Positions 50,426 through 63,245 are shown, counted from the stretch's first letter. The stretch is DNA of 64,000 nucleotides from Zygaena filipendulae (GCA_907165275.2 OU015665.1:7254001-7318000), one strand, 5' to 3'. Numbers and translations are program-made. Notes: generated by a model not told the origin, from the sequence alone.

Positions 50426-51024
50426 TTTAAAGCGATATCGTGAAAGATTTACTAAAAAAATTTCAATAGTTTCCAAAATATTCAACTTATAGTTTTGTGA
50501 AACAGAACATTGCAACGAAACACCAATCACAGCCAAGCTTGATACATGACGTCACTTTAATTTTTTTAGGAAACATTTACCTCTTTCAGAGAAGGCAAAA
50601 GAAACTAAGTGCATACAGTCAGCGCATATTTTCCATTTTCTGAAGTTTTTTACTTTAAACCGCATCGGTAAGATGCATTTCGATTCTTTACTGGAACTTT
50701 TGGAAGTAAATCGACACAGTTCAACCTTAATTTCTCTTTTGGATATTGAAGTTATCTGTCTGTAGTGTCACATGACCCTGTCAATACGACAGTGACATTT
50801 CTATCACAGATTAATAAGGCGTAATTTTGAACAAGTGACGTCATTCCGCGTTTCGGCGGTAAGGTCTAAAGTAGGAACTTTGAAACGCTCTATTTAATTA
50901 ATTTAAGCATTTTTTTTTCTTTTTCTTGCTTTGTTTAAGTAGGCCATATATCTTTAAAATAGACTGAAAAAAAAAATTCATGCAAGTACCCTATTATTAG
51001 TTTATCTTTGCTAATATTGTGTAA

Positions 51025-51945
51025 ATGTCGTGGCCACATCGTAGATTTGCTCACTTCATGAAATGTTCGAGAATTTCATGAAATGGTTACATTTCATTAA
51101 ATGTTTCACTGTCTATTGGCCACATCATGATGTGGTTTGGGCAGATCAATGATAAGAAATCGTTTCTCGATATGGGCAACTAAACGCGCGGCTTTTTCAT
51201 GAAATGGTCAAGATTATTTGATCATATCGTAAAGTAGTTACATTAATTACCGGTAGAGGCGCTGCAAGCGCTTTGTTTATGTGTAAAGATGGCGGCCGCT
51301 GTCGAAATTTACGATAATATTTTGACTTTGGCGCATCGCCGGCCGCTACCGCGGCACGCTCGCTACGCTCGCTCGGCTCGCGCGATTTGGTCAACAGTGC
51401 AAACCTAACCTAACCAACTCAAGTTTAACAAATTTACATAAATATTCACTTATTTTATTAAAATACTCTATGCCAGCTAAAGTATTGTGTTTTTATTTAA
51501 TTTTTACACCAATTTACACGATCGACCCCTATTTATACGATCCGGCCAAATGTGGATGGAAAAATCGTGAAACGTTGACGATTTAATGATCTGGTCAAAT
51601 TAATTTGACCAGATCATTATCATGCTCGCTCGGCTCGCGCGATTTGGTCAACAGTGCAAACCTAACCTAACCAACTCAAGTTTAACAAATTTACATAAAT
51701 ATTCACTTATTTTATTAAAATACTCTATGCCAGCTAAAGTATTGTGTTTTTATTTAATTTTTACACCAATTTACACGATCGACCCCTATTTATACGATCC
51801 GGCCAAATGTGGATGGAAAAATCGTGAAACGTTGACGATTTAATGATCTGGTCAAATTAATTTGCCCACATCATGAAATGCGACCATTTCATGAAATTCT
51901 CGAGCATTTCATAAAGTGAGCAAATCCACGATGTGGCCACGACAT
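51025..51945. repeat. DNA-transposon derivative with long TIRs and internal duplication
   Basis: Ends ATGTCGTGGCCACATCGTAG and its complement, with further inverted matches (TTTGCTCACTTCATGAAATG) for about 70-100 bases. Repeated ATTTCATGAAAT palindromes occur in both arms. The interior holds ATGGCGGCCGCTGTCGAAAT, a short frame, and a 257-base tandem duplication. Confidence 0.7.
51367..51864 (+). repeat. 257-bp tandem duplication, apparently identical units
   Basis: Units start at 51367 and 51624 (GCTCGCTCGGCTCGCGCG) and agree base for base by eye over about 240 bases, to GGTCAAATTAATTTG. Such identity means a recent event or an assembly duplication. Each unit holds AACCTAACCTAACC. Confidence 0.8.
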
Positions 51946-52356
51946 AAACATGGTGTTTGCATAATAGTAATCCATTAAAGATGGACAGTGTGTGGAAACA
52001 GTGAAATAAGATGAAATGGGGTGTTCGCTGTTAGGTTATCGATTTTCTATTAAACTTCTTACAGAGCATCCCATTAAGGTCCAATTGTGAACAGTTGCTT
52101 CTAGAAGTCCTGGTAAAGCATCGTAATGCATCTAACCGATGTATTTGAATGTAAATAACTTCTGAAAAAAATAAAAAATAAATAAACAACAACTAACTAA
52201 ACTAAAACTAAACTAAACTAACTAAACTGGCTGTATGGGCTTAGCTTTCTTGGCCTTCTCCTAAAGGGGTAAAAACAATCGCGAGATTCGCATAATTATT
52301 TATTAAAATGAGATTAAAATATACTAAAACTAAACTTAACCTAACCTAGAATAAAT

Positions 52357-52827
52357 CTAAAATATATTATTAAAAGGAGTCCCTTTAGGCAAGGTTCCGA
52401 AGATACTGGCAGCATTCCCCCTTTGAATAGCTAGGCTAATTCTTTGTCCGAGGTAGCTGCCATCTCTTCGGTTTCCTGTGATGTCGACTAACCTTTTTGC
52501 TATTTCCTTAAAAAGCCTTATAGCGCTAGGACCCCACGGACCAAGGGTCTCGACACCGAATGGGACAAAATCATATTCAGGGCCTAGACCCCTGTATTTG
52601 CGTGCTTTAGTATTTTCAGCCGCTTCGCAGGCGTCACCAGCTCTGTTGTTGGTTCCATGTAGATGGGAAGGGGCCAGCATGTCTGAACAGGTTGCATCCC
52701 ATACCAGCACCCGCCCCATCTTCCATGGAATCAAACTCATACCGTCCGGTCTCTTGCCATCGTCTCTTGCAATGCCAGTCGGCTCAAGTAGACTTGGCAC
52801 GTTGACGGTGGCAAGGGACCGGCGTAT
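52357..52827 (-). pseudogene. Retroelement C-terminal remnant
   Basis: A minus-strand frame without an ATG at its left edge reads ATVNVPSLLEPTGIARDDGK, then a region with VPFGVETLGPWGP and QRISLAIQRGNAAS, ending before a stop at 52357. This combination (LLEP, GKRPDG, PWK, VWDATC, GVETLG, QRIS-AIQRGNA) is familiar from the C-terminal end of reverse-transcriptase-bearing polyproteins scattered through invertebrate genomes. No reverse transcriptase core is present upstream, where a stop closes the frame at about 52828, so the copy is 5'-truncated. The exact element family is uncertain. Confidence 0.55.
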
Positions 52828-53937
52828 AGGTTAGGGTAGGTGTGTTCTGTGGGCGTATGATATCGTTAAGTGCGGCATGTCTCGAGAACACAGAACACAC
52901 CTGGCCTGCACTATTATGACGATTTAAAAATATGGCCCCAGGCGGTGGAATATTGTTCACACCGTTGCACTTTGCCGTTGCTGTTGGTTGATGATTTTAT
53001 TGTTCTGCTCACTTATAATAGCGACATCTAGTAGATTTTCCTACCACTACAATTTACTCAATTAACTCGTTATGCATTTCATACGTAATATTATTACAGA
53101 TGGCGCTAGCAATAAGGGCAAATGCTGATTACCATTTTAACACGTAGTATACTTATTACTCTGAGATTTTAACCATTCATAATTCTCATATTAATATTAT
53201 TACATAATATTATGTATTATTATGGTCATCATCATTAACTATTGATATAAGTATATGAAAGAAACGAAAATAAAATATAAATAAAATAAAAAAGAAGTTT
53301 TAGCTTATTAACATTGGTATGGCGTGTGAGCTGGCAATGGAAGTTCGGGAACGGGCGAGTGTGCAGAACGTTGAAATCAAACGCGCTATGACATTTAACG
53401 ACAATATATTCTCAGAATAGATGCGAAAAATGCTTTACCTTTTTAGATTAATATTAGATCAAAAGATTAGAAAATTAACATTTTTATGAGCTACGAATTT
53501 TGTTGAAGGAAGTGACAGAATGACAGATAGTTTTTGGTAGCAGAGCGTAGTTATGTTAAACTTGACACTAGGTAAGGCCTATGGCTTTTAGCTTATACAG
53601 CCAATTACTATTTATAATGGAATGAATAGAACAAATAATATTTCTATCATAGCTAATATCAACAATTTTACTTTAAATGTCTTTGCTTTAAATTTCATTT
53701 CGCAAACGGGTTCTGACTTAACTGCTTCTGCTTTACGATGATATAGATAGGTACCTACCTAAAACGCCTAGGGCGGTGAAAAAAAAACCTAGTTTGATTT
53801 AAGTAGGTACCTAGGTAATTCGTCATTCGCTTTATTTAGTAGGTAAGTAAATATCTAATTACCTACCTACCTGCCTATTTACCTATACAATTCAAGTTAG
53901 CACAAGTAAGTAGGTAGGTAGTTATTAGGGTTGCCAC

Positions 53938-54523
53938 CCGTACTATATTTATTTATTTATTTATTTTTCGGGAAACAAACGGTACAACATAAAATACAAA
54001 TTAAAAATAACATATAAAAAAATCTTAGACCTAGTAGTTCCCACATATAGAAAAAAGTATTCATAAAAGTTGAATTAACGCACTCGAATTACTTGCTACG
54101 AGAGGAGTAGGTACATGACAGTAGTAAAAAATCACAAACAACAACTAGCAATACTATATAGTATCGTACTATGTTTCAGTCAATTGTACTATATATTATA
54201 GAAAAATAATATAGATAATATAGTACGAAAAATACCACGTTTTTATCGCTAATTCAACTGTCGCGCTTTTTTATATTAACTGTGATTGGTCTGGAGCGCA
54301 CTCGCATCGCAGCACTGGAATTTCAGAATGAAAAGCATACGCGGCAACAAAACATCAACTGTCAAACCAGCAATAATATGTAGATGAATGCTGCATTGCT
54401 GCCCGATACATAATGATTATAAATAAATATGTACTTTTTTCCCCTGCATTTCCTAAAAGTACTATATTTTTGCATATTTTTCTGGAAAAATACTAGATTT
54501 TTTCCAAAAAAAGGTGGCAACCC
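53938..54523. repeat. TIR element with GGGTTGCCACC ends
   Basis: GGGTTGCCACC at the left and GGTGGCAACCC at the right bound 586 bases. An A/T-rich interior contains (TTTA)n and TTTTCGGGAAACAAACGGTA. TACTATAT words near both ends extend the pairing. No transposase seen. Confidence 0.6.
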
Positions 54524-54541
54524 TCGTAGGTATAGGCAATA

Positions 54542-55139
54542 GGGATATTGACGACTTTTGGAAATCAAAATTCTTATTACTCCGTCACGTCAGTTAGAAA
54601 ATAAAAAAAACAATAGTCACGTATTTTTTGCTTTTTCAAATTAATGAAAATATGTATACAGAGATTAAAGCGCATTGTCATTGGCACAATTACTAAAAAG
54701 TTGCCATTTAATAAAAAAGAAGAAGAAGAAGAAAATACGTCTACTCGCTTTTCAGCATCTATTTTAGACCCCGAGCAGGAAACTGGCTTTGAAGAGAGCC
54801 GTATTTTAAATTGGGGAACAATCTAACATTGTCATTGGCGTTTCGCCATAATTGAAGAAGTAGATGAAGAAATTTTATTACTAAGAAACGTTGTCATTGG
54901 CAAATTATAATTATAGACGCCATTATTAAAAGAAAAAGAAAAAAAAAAAGTTTAGGGTGGGGGCTCGTGACGTCATTAACCAGTATAAGCCCCATACAAA
55001 CTGCACCGGATAGTGACGTCACGTGAAATTTCAACTCAATGTATCGCCGTTATTTTTTGATTACCAAAAAGGAAAAATACGTGTCCAATATTTTTTATTA
55101 ATCTACAAGACGGACTAAAAAAAATTAGTCAACTAGCCC
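54542..55139 (+). repeat. CRE-bearing MITE, copy 4, split by an insertion
   Basis: The two halves match the other copies (54542-54676 and 54948-55139). They are interrupted after AAAGCGCATT by a foreign segment. TGACGTCA occurs twice in the right half. Confidence 0.75.
54677..54947 (+). repeat. Insertion nested in CRE-bearing MITE
   Basis: About 271 bases ending in an A-rich run. GACCCCGAGCAGGAAACTGG, ATTGTCATTGGCGTTTCGCC and TTATAATTATAGACGCCATT are shared with 32340-32625, upstream of TAK1. The A-rich end suggests retroposition, but no target duplication could be fixed. Confidence 0.65.
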
Positions 55140-55990
55140 ATTAGATAGCTGCTGCAACATAGGTAGGTACCTGCGAAATACCAAAGCATAGGTAGATATC
55201 TATCTAATTATTTAGCTTATTTACCTAGATATTAAATATTTATTAGACTTTGGATAAGTAAGGAACCTTTGCAGTAGGTATAATTACCTCTCCCTACTCC
55301 AGAAGGTAACATTATAGAATAGGTATAGAAAAATAAGTTTCCAATATCAAGGTGTCGGACGCAGACTATGCAATTCGCTGTATTCAAGTGCTAGCGAATC
55401 TAATAAAGGCAGTTTCTCTCACCCCACCCGCCGTCTTTACCCTTAATAAAGTGGGTATTGAAAATTTACCAACCATTCTTCTAGAAATAAGGTTGGCATG
55501 AATGACGGTCTCACCGAAACTCAAAATGCTTATCGCAAATTAGACTTTTTATCAACGGAATATGGTTGCTTTTGAATTGAATGAATGGCAAAGAGTTTTT
55601 GAAATTGGTATCTAGTAGCCAACGAGGTTTCGTATCGTATAATAATAATAAAATAAATTCTGCCGGATAGAAAATATGACATAAACAGGTGTCACGTGCG
55701 GAGTCTGTTTATACGGCTATAGCTCAGTAAGAGTAGGTATAATATACCTACTCTTATGTGTTACACATAATTTCATAGCGTAATCTAGACATATAAATAA
55801 AATTGAAGTGTCTGTTTGTCATTCCAAATCAAAAACTTTTCACTAGATATGCATATGACGGTAGTTAGATAATTTTTTTTTTTAATTTTCTCTGTCGTCT
55901 GGTGTTCCGGCTAATCTCTGAAACGGCTGGACCGATTTTTCACCGGCAGATACCTAGATAAGGAGTAACTAGGGCTACTTTTATTAATTT

Positions 55991-56173
55991 ATAATACTTA
56001 TATTATAAATGCGAAAATGAGTTTGTTTGTTTGTTTGTTGGTATGTTTGTTTGTTTTTTGTTACGCTTTCACGCCGTAACGGCTCAACCAATGATCATGA
56101 AATTTTGCATGCATGTTGTCAGGAATACAGAGAAGGTTAATTACCGCGAGTGAAACCGCGGGGAACAGCTAGT
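55991..56173 (-). repeat. CCGCGG-box interspersed repeat, near full length
   Basis: Reversed, from TATTATAAATGCGAAAATGA with (GTTT)n expansion to GAAACCGCGGGGAACAGCTA. Confidence 0.65.
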
Positions 56174-56621
56174 ATTTATAAAGGTAAATTAAAAAAGTAG
56201 TAGGTATAGGTACCGGTCTACATATTTGTGGGCGTCCAAGCAAAAAGTTACTAGTAGTGGGGTATTGAGTTAAGACTATAGATTCGGTATCTAGAATAGT
56301 CAATTAATAGTAGGTAAGGATTGAAAAAATAATTCAAAAACTAGCAAATTTTTTTTTTATCAGACATTAGAAGTTGAAAATCTAAAAAAGCTTGATTTGT
56401 GAAAAGCATTTAAAAAGTTTTAATGAAAAAAAATACTTTTATCAACTTTATAAAAAATCTCCCGCATCTGAATAATAAGAGGCGAGAATCTACCGTTGGG
56501 CTTCCACCACTGCTATACTTACCACATGAGGACATTTTTTGACGCTGATTCTTTATTTACTTTTTATATGAGATCGATGCTTACCACACATTAAATCATA
56601 GAGAAAGAAAGACGGAATTAA

Positions 56622-56890
56622 CATAATAATAATAATCCACTTCACAACACACAGATCTACTTGATCCCACACTAAGCTATATATAAGCTTGTGTCGTGGA
56701 AACCAAGCAAACGTGGTATATACTACACATATTATTACATATATATTATACTATAGATTAATATATACACACCCAGACTGGAAAATGGAACCCTGTGTTC
56801 ATCACACAAAGTCCACTCCCACCGGGAATCGAACCCGGAACCTCTTGATTAGCGGGCAGGCATGGTGACCATTGCGCCAATCGGGTATAT
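56622..56890 (-). repeat. tRNA-derived SINE copy, best preserved
   Basis: The minus strand has a clean B box, GGTTCGATTCCCGG (about 56821-56835), and an A-box-like region near 56860-56885, followed by the family body and an (ATT)n-type tail near 56622. It is not a functional tRNA gene because no cloverleaf can be closed. Confidence 0.7.
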
Positions 56891-57044
56891 ATGTATATGA
56901 ATATATATGTATAATAATCATTCATTTATTAATTAATTTACTTTAACGATAAGTCAGGTATAGATATAGTACCTAGTGCTATCGAAGCAATTCTGTATCA
57001 AAAGTCTGATAGTATCTGTATTATAAATATTCTAAAACAGTCGA

Positions 57045-57385
57045 TCCCAACGATTCCACTCGCAGTAATTTCAAAGTTCCCGTCGGAATTCCGGTATAAA
57101 AAGGTCCCTATGTCACTCTGGAGTACCGTCGCTTATTTCTATACGTGAATTAATTTTTAAAATCAGTCCCTTAGTTTTTAAGTAAGTAAGTCCATTACAA
57201 ACAAACATATTTTCTCTTTATACCCGCGGTAATTTTAGAGTTCCCGCGGGAATTCCGTGATAAAAGTACTCTATATCCTTTTCTGTACCCCTGTAAATTT
57301 CATGATGATCGGTTGAGCCGTTGAGGCGTGAAAGCGTAACAAACAAACAAACAAACTCACTTTCGCATTTATAATAGTAAGGATG
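57045..57385 (+). repeat. Two adjacent CCGCGG-box repeats
   Basis: A diverged copy (57045-57215, AAAGTTCCCGTCGGAATTCC) is followed by a well-kept one (57221-57385, AGAGTTCCCGCGGGAATTCC to TTTCGCATTTATAATAGTA). Confidence 0.6.
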
Positions 57386-57659
57386 TCTGCTATCAACCCG
57401 CAACCAACGCATGAACCACGCCAGTTCGCACGTGCAAATATTTGCACTAGTGATTGCATGTTTTGTTTATTGTCGCTGCTATGTGCATTGTGCAGGTATA
57501 GGTGTAAAGTGTTGCCATACCCAAGTCCATATCTATCCTATCCTATCCCTATCTACCGTTCGTGCAAACTACAGGAAATAGGGGAGTTAAGTCTTGTTTA
57601 AATTTTACATTTATATTGTTTTCCGTCATTTGTGGAATATGAATGCAATTTTGAAATTC

Positions 57660-58075
57660 CGAAACTTGTTTATTTGAGACGTAGTCACCTAGATACAACG
57701 TGTTAATGAATTGACGAAAAACCTGATACACTCCATAAAAATAAACAATAATATGATTAAAATATCAATTAAGTATGTCAAAAAAAATAATAGTCTAAAA
57801 GTTATTCGGTGAGTTACCTATCTACGAAATTTCAAGTGCTACGCCCGCACCTACGTGTCAATGATTGAATCGATTTTTTTTGCTATGGATGGCGGCGTAC
57901 GCGCCAAATATTGTATTATTTGGACACGGGCTAGTAAAAATGAAAAAAATGTAACCTATATAAAACATGGTGCGATCGATCCAGAAGTCGCTTCTGAACC
58001 AACTACTTTCTAGTTTTCAGTCAATTCATTAACACGTTGTATATGAATACTTAGATACCTAGTGACATCAAGGTT
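57660..58075. repeat. Inverted-repeat element, about 0.4 kb
   Basis: ACAACGTGTTAATGAATTGA on the left arm (about 57697) recurs reversed at about 58041, with flanking GTAGTCACCTAGATAC matched by GTATCTAAG-type sequence. Confidence 0.5.
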
Positions 58076-59235
58076 AATTAATGTAAAAATTCATTATTTA
58101 ACTTAAAACCCGGGTGTTACGTAAGTTTTTGAAAACAATTTACGATCGAAATGTTTATGGCATCGTTTTCGTGACTTTAGTAGATAGTTAGGTACTTATT
58201 AGGTATAGAGTATAGGCGCATGAAAACCTATTTCGTAACGCTAAATATTAGGTATACTTTGATAGATCGTGTAATCTACATGAAAAAGCAATCAAATCTC
58301 GCGCGAGCATCAAACCGTGGCAGCAAATAGAGCGGGATGTGTTTTTAAGCAGCCGACACTAGCCGAAGTTGAAGCTATGTATTATCATACAAATGTTGCA
58401 TAATTTAAAAAGAGCGCTTACATTGTCCCCCCTTATAATAATGTTGTTTCATACAACTCATTTTGTCGACCATTTAACCTGTACCATCTATGTTTACGAG
58501 ATAACGTAGGTAGGTAGTAATTTCTTTTTAAGTGCAAAAAACTACAATAATTAATTACCTATAGTTTCGATGGAACAGAAAGACAGTTTGAAATTATACA
58601 GATTAAATAAAAGCATTGCACCCCGATAGTTGATAGATTTAAGCAGTTTATAGTAGGTAGATATCAATGACAATAAAAATTGTCTCTCATAAAATAAAGT
58701 GTGAAGTGCACAAAAATCTGCTCAGCTCATCGACAGCTCTTCGCCACCTAGCAAGATTACACATAAAAAAATGATAAACGATCTTAAAACGCACATGTAT
58801 ATGTACCTACTGGTATATGAAAATATTTCGGGGAAACATAGCTACATATATTGGTTAAAGTTTATTCTTTAAACATAGGTGCGCGAGTCAGATGAAATTC
58901 ATAATTCTATTAAACATGTACGTTTATCGCTAATAAGTGTCTTTTATGTATATTATGACAACGTCTTCTTTCTTTCTTACATGTAAAAGCTTAATTTTGG
59001 TTTATATTTTATTTTACGAAAAGTGTGAGCACTCTTTAGTGATACTACACTACATAAATATAAATAAGGTTGGTTAAAAAATACGCTAATAGTGAGTATA
59101 GGACATGAATAAAAAAACATAATACAATTAAATTGCACACATTTTATTGCACTTATTTATACAAAACAGTTAAGAAACTCATTGACAAAAACTGGTACCT
59201 AAGTAAGTAAGTACGCTAAGTAAGTACCTTTATAA

Positions 59236-59690
59236 GATATGGTAAAATTAGCTGCAAATATTTACAGGCCTGAAAACCTACCTACTACCTAGACCTACGT
59301 CATAACAAACAGGATAAGTGAAAGAATAATATTTTAAGTTCGGTAGTTTTTCAGAATATGAGGAAAAGAAATTCATTGAGAAAACATTACATCTACATTC
59401 ACCAGGTACACAATACATAATATGTAGCTCACTAATACGTATACAAGGCACGCGCCACGCACACAGTGAGCAACGATTGAGCGACAAGAGAGGTCATTGA
59501 TTTTAAGATAACGGCGCGCGGCGATGTATGTGTAAAGCGATTGAGCAGGGAGCGTCTTCAATGGTTTTCTTTTAATTGATTTACTTTTTTTTATTTTCAT
59601 ATTTTTTATATTTTTATTTTATGAAAATGTTTATAACAGTGTATACTTTCAACCCTGTAAATATTTGCTGCTAATTTTGCCATACCGTAT
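59236..59690. repeat. Inverted-repeat element, about 455 bp
   Basis: ATATGGTAAAATTAGCTGCA and AAATATTTACAGG on the left recur reversed at 59655-59690. The interior includes short frames with no support. Confidence 0.55.
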
Positions 59691-61612
59691 ATATTTGGAG
59701 AACTTCATGAGCAGCCTAGAGCAAAAAAAGGAAAATACTTTGCATGTATACAAGAACATAGTAGGTACCCGCGCAAGCAGTGAAACTATAGATAACTTTG
59801 ATTAAAGTGGATCATTACTTTACCTTTTATAGTATACATCTTACTTAATATTAATATATATCACTAACGTCATTTATTATGACGTAAAAGATGAATTAAG
59901 AATTGCCACACCATGGCATTACATCTTATATGTAGGTAAAGATAGTTCAGTGAATAGCGAATGCTGCGAATGGTACTTTTCTGAATCGCACTGTATGGAG
60001 ATTTTCCGTAACTTAATGATGCTCGATTGAATTGAGTGACAACGGAACATTAAACGAAAAATTGAATTTTCACTTTTTATCTTTAAATTAGCAATAAAAA
60101 TATGTTATTGCTTTTATATAAAAAATATTAATATTAGGTATTCTTAATAAGAATTTAAATTCAATGGAAAATATCGCACCGAAGGTGATCCATCTTTATA
60201 AACTTAGAGACAACAGTCATAAACACAAAACGAAGATACTGTCTCCATTTCATCGAGGGTAACAACTGCAATTTAATTCAAAAGATAATTTCAACACAAT
60301 ATGAGAGGAGAGCCCCTAAAATCAAAATTCGCAAATATCACGATTGAAAAATATAACGTAGCTTTAATACGTACAAGCCCATAAAAAATGTTTTACGATA
60401 TTACCGTAGAAAAAGTAATGGTATAAATTTAGTAGTGTCGTGTCGGGGCGTTCGGTGGGTCGATTGGCTTCGATTATTGCCCCGCGGAGACTAATATCCC
60501 TTTCTTTGGAAAATGTTTTTTGGGCGAATTTTACTTTTTGGCCCGCGTTGGTCGCAGCTGGCGGCTGGCGCTCGTGAAATTGCTGGCTATTGAAGTATCT
60601 CCGACGACACAGTTGGGATTGGGTAAGTGGGGTCACTTACGTTAAGTAGCCTCTTATTTGGGCACGTGTTAGCTTCGCCTCCCGGCTCGGCGCAGTCGGC
60701 AGGTGCGCCCGACGTAACGCGTTGCAATTTGTGATTGAAATGGCTCGCTTGTGGGGAGAAGGTTTACTGTCAATTTATTTTATTGTGTAACTGTAATTTT
60801 TGTTGTCTTTATTACGAGTACATTATATTTACTGACCAAGTACCTAAAGTTCAAAAGAAAAGTAATTGCTCAAATATAAAGTATATTTTTCAGAAAGAAT
60901 GTGAGGAAACAATAATTAGAGCACCACTTGTATTTATTCTGAGGTATATGGTATGATAAACGTACTACAATCGTCAATGAACATTCTAAATATTTAAGGT
61001 ACTTCAGTGGGTTTTCAGAAAAAGTGAAAAACACGGTGAAGCAGCTAGTATCGGCATATTAAAGGCATATTTCTCTATTACGAGCGGGAAATTCCGTAAT
61101 TTAAGGGCGAGCTCACACCGCCCGCGCTGTTTCGCGGCATATGGCGAATTGTGGAAGGGTTGCACCCGGTAGGTATATTTATCGATATGTTTGGATATCG
61201 ATGATCCGCATGTCTAAAATAACGCGTGTAATCTTAATGTGATTTACAATTTTTTGAGTACCTACATGGTTTATCTCTGTCCCAATTTTCAAAACAATTT
61301 TCATTCAAAGCATCGAGTTGTACCTTAAGAGCGACTAAAGAAATTTTTCTTTAAGGGTAAAAACATTCTTATGAAAATAGTAAGATAAAGAAGTAGGCAG
61401 AGATCATAAAACATGTAATTGCTACAGTTCTTACGTATCATTTGCCATTCGTCCATATCCACAAAAATCTATATTCTTCATAGTGTAAATTATACATTTC
61501 GTAGCGTACAGCGTAGAGGGTCTACGTAGGGTCTACGGAAATGTAAAAATAAATAATCTGATTGAATGGAATACACTTTGTCCAGAGTTAAGACAAAATA
61601 TTTGCTGCTAGA

Positions 61613-61805
61613 TATTCCCCATGGTTTCACCCGCATATTGCGGAGTTCCCGAGGGAATTCCGGCATAAAAAGTACCCTATGTCCTTCTCTGTAGCATCTC
61701 CGACAACGTGTATGCAAAATTTCGTGGGGATCAGTTGAGCCGTTAAGTCGAGAAAGCGTAACAAACAAACAAACTTAGTTTCGCATTTATAATATTAGTT
61801 AGGAT
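61613..61805 (+). repeat. CCGCGG-box interspersed repeat, near full length
   Basis: Starts TATTCCCCATGGTTTCACCC, has GTACCCTATGTCCTTCTCTG, and ends TTTATAATATTAGTTAGGA. Confidence 0.65.
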
Positions 61806-63154
61806 TTATTTCATGAATGTAAAATTTTGTACGGAATATATACGTGCACGAGTATGTTTGTGAATTTCATTACGCCTTCATCTAACTACTTATACAAAAA
61901 GTCAGCAAAAGTTGTTTTCTATAGGGTCTACAGTAATTAAAAGAGGAGAAAGCTTTGAGCTAAGAAAATCTACACTATCCATAGACTAATATTAAAAATG
62001 CGAAAGTAACCTACATTTTCACGCCTAAACCATTGAGCAGAATTTGATAAAATCTGGCAAATTTATAGGCTGTATCCCGAGGAAGGGCTACTTTTTAGTT
62101 AGACTTAAGACATTTTTGAGAGAGCCTTGAAATTAACAGCTACTATAATTTACAATTTTACAAGTCGAATCAGAAAATCGTTTTTAAATAAAAACTTGTT
62201 GATTACCTTAGTCATAAGTTTTTCATGGTAATTATTTAACGTTGTAAAGCATCTTTAGACAAGTTCCCCATCCCTATCTTGTAGTAGGTAGCAGCCATCG
62301 CTCCTCAGACACAGCTGCAGCAGTGGCCAGGCGGCGGCGCTCGATTATAACAGGTTTGCTGGAAGTCGTCGCGAAATACACGTACAATACGAGTGGTACT
62401 ATAACTACAATACAAGAGTACCTACGTTTACATTATCGTACTATGTATTGTTTGATATCCTTACTAATAATAAATACGAGTATGAGCGAATATGAGTTTG
62501 TTTGCTACTCAACCGATCATCAACGTTTTCAGTGGTATACAAACAACAAAACGACATTTGTAGATAGATAATAATCGAATAAGGTTTATAGGGAAAAATT
62601 TTAAAATTCAGAAAACATTTTGTTCGTGGACAGACATCGACTGATATATATACTGATATAGTTCCTGCGAGAATTCCGGAAGAATGCGCGAAAAATGTGA
62701 TTTTGAGCGACCAGCTAGTGTCACACATTATATACATATATTGTACATAGATCATGTCAAAGTGTTATTTAAAATGATAAAGATTAACTACTTTAATTCA
62801 ATTCTAAACTGTAACAATTTTCAACATTATTTACTCCTAATAATGGTGTAAATGTTACTGTCGCACACAACATGTGTCATAGTATGTATACCTACTCGTA
62901 TTTTAATGTAAACAAATCTAAAATTGCTTGTCAGAAAACATAATGTCGGGACAGAAGGGTTGGTTCGGGAATCGCGTGCCCTTTCCCACCTCCATTCTTG
63001 ACATTTTAAATTGTTTATTTGCAAACAAGTGTCGAGTTATTTATTCAGTGACGACGGTGTAAAGGCGGTGCTTACCAGTTTGGAAGTTGCTATGTTTATA
63101 GTAACATGGGTCACATTAAAAATAAAAGTATGTACAATACTTTATTTTCCAATA

Positions 63155-63245
63155 ACACCATTGGTTTAGTGGTTAGTGAACCTAGTAACGGGTCTTGGGT
63201 TCGATCCCCGCGTCCGGAACAGGTACATTACTGCAATGCACTGAG
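63155..63245 (+). repeat. tRNA-derived SINE head
   Basis: TTGGTTTAGTGGTTAG (A box) and GGGTTCGATCCCCGCGTC (B box) are about 30 bases apart, typical of a pol III promoter in a SINE. The flanks do not form the acceptor stem of a real tRNA. Confidence 0.55.

Noticed and set aside
51408..51421. Telomeric repeat tract
   Set aside because: AACCTAACCTAACC has only two CCTAA units and is inside a transposon derivative.
63157..63230. tRNA gene
   Set aside because: A and B boxes are present but no acceptor stem or anticodon arm closes; fits a SINE head.
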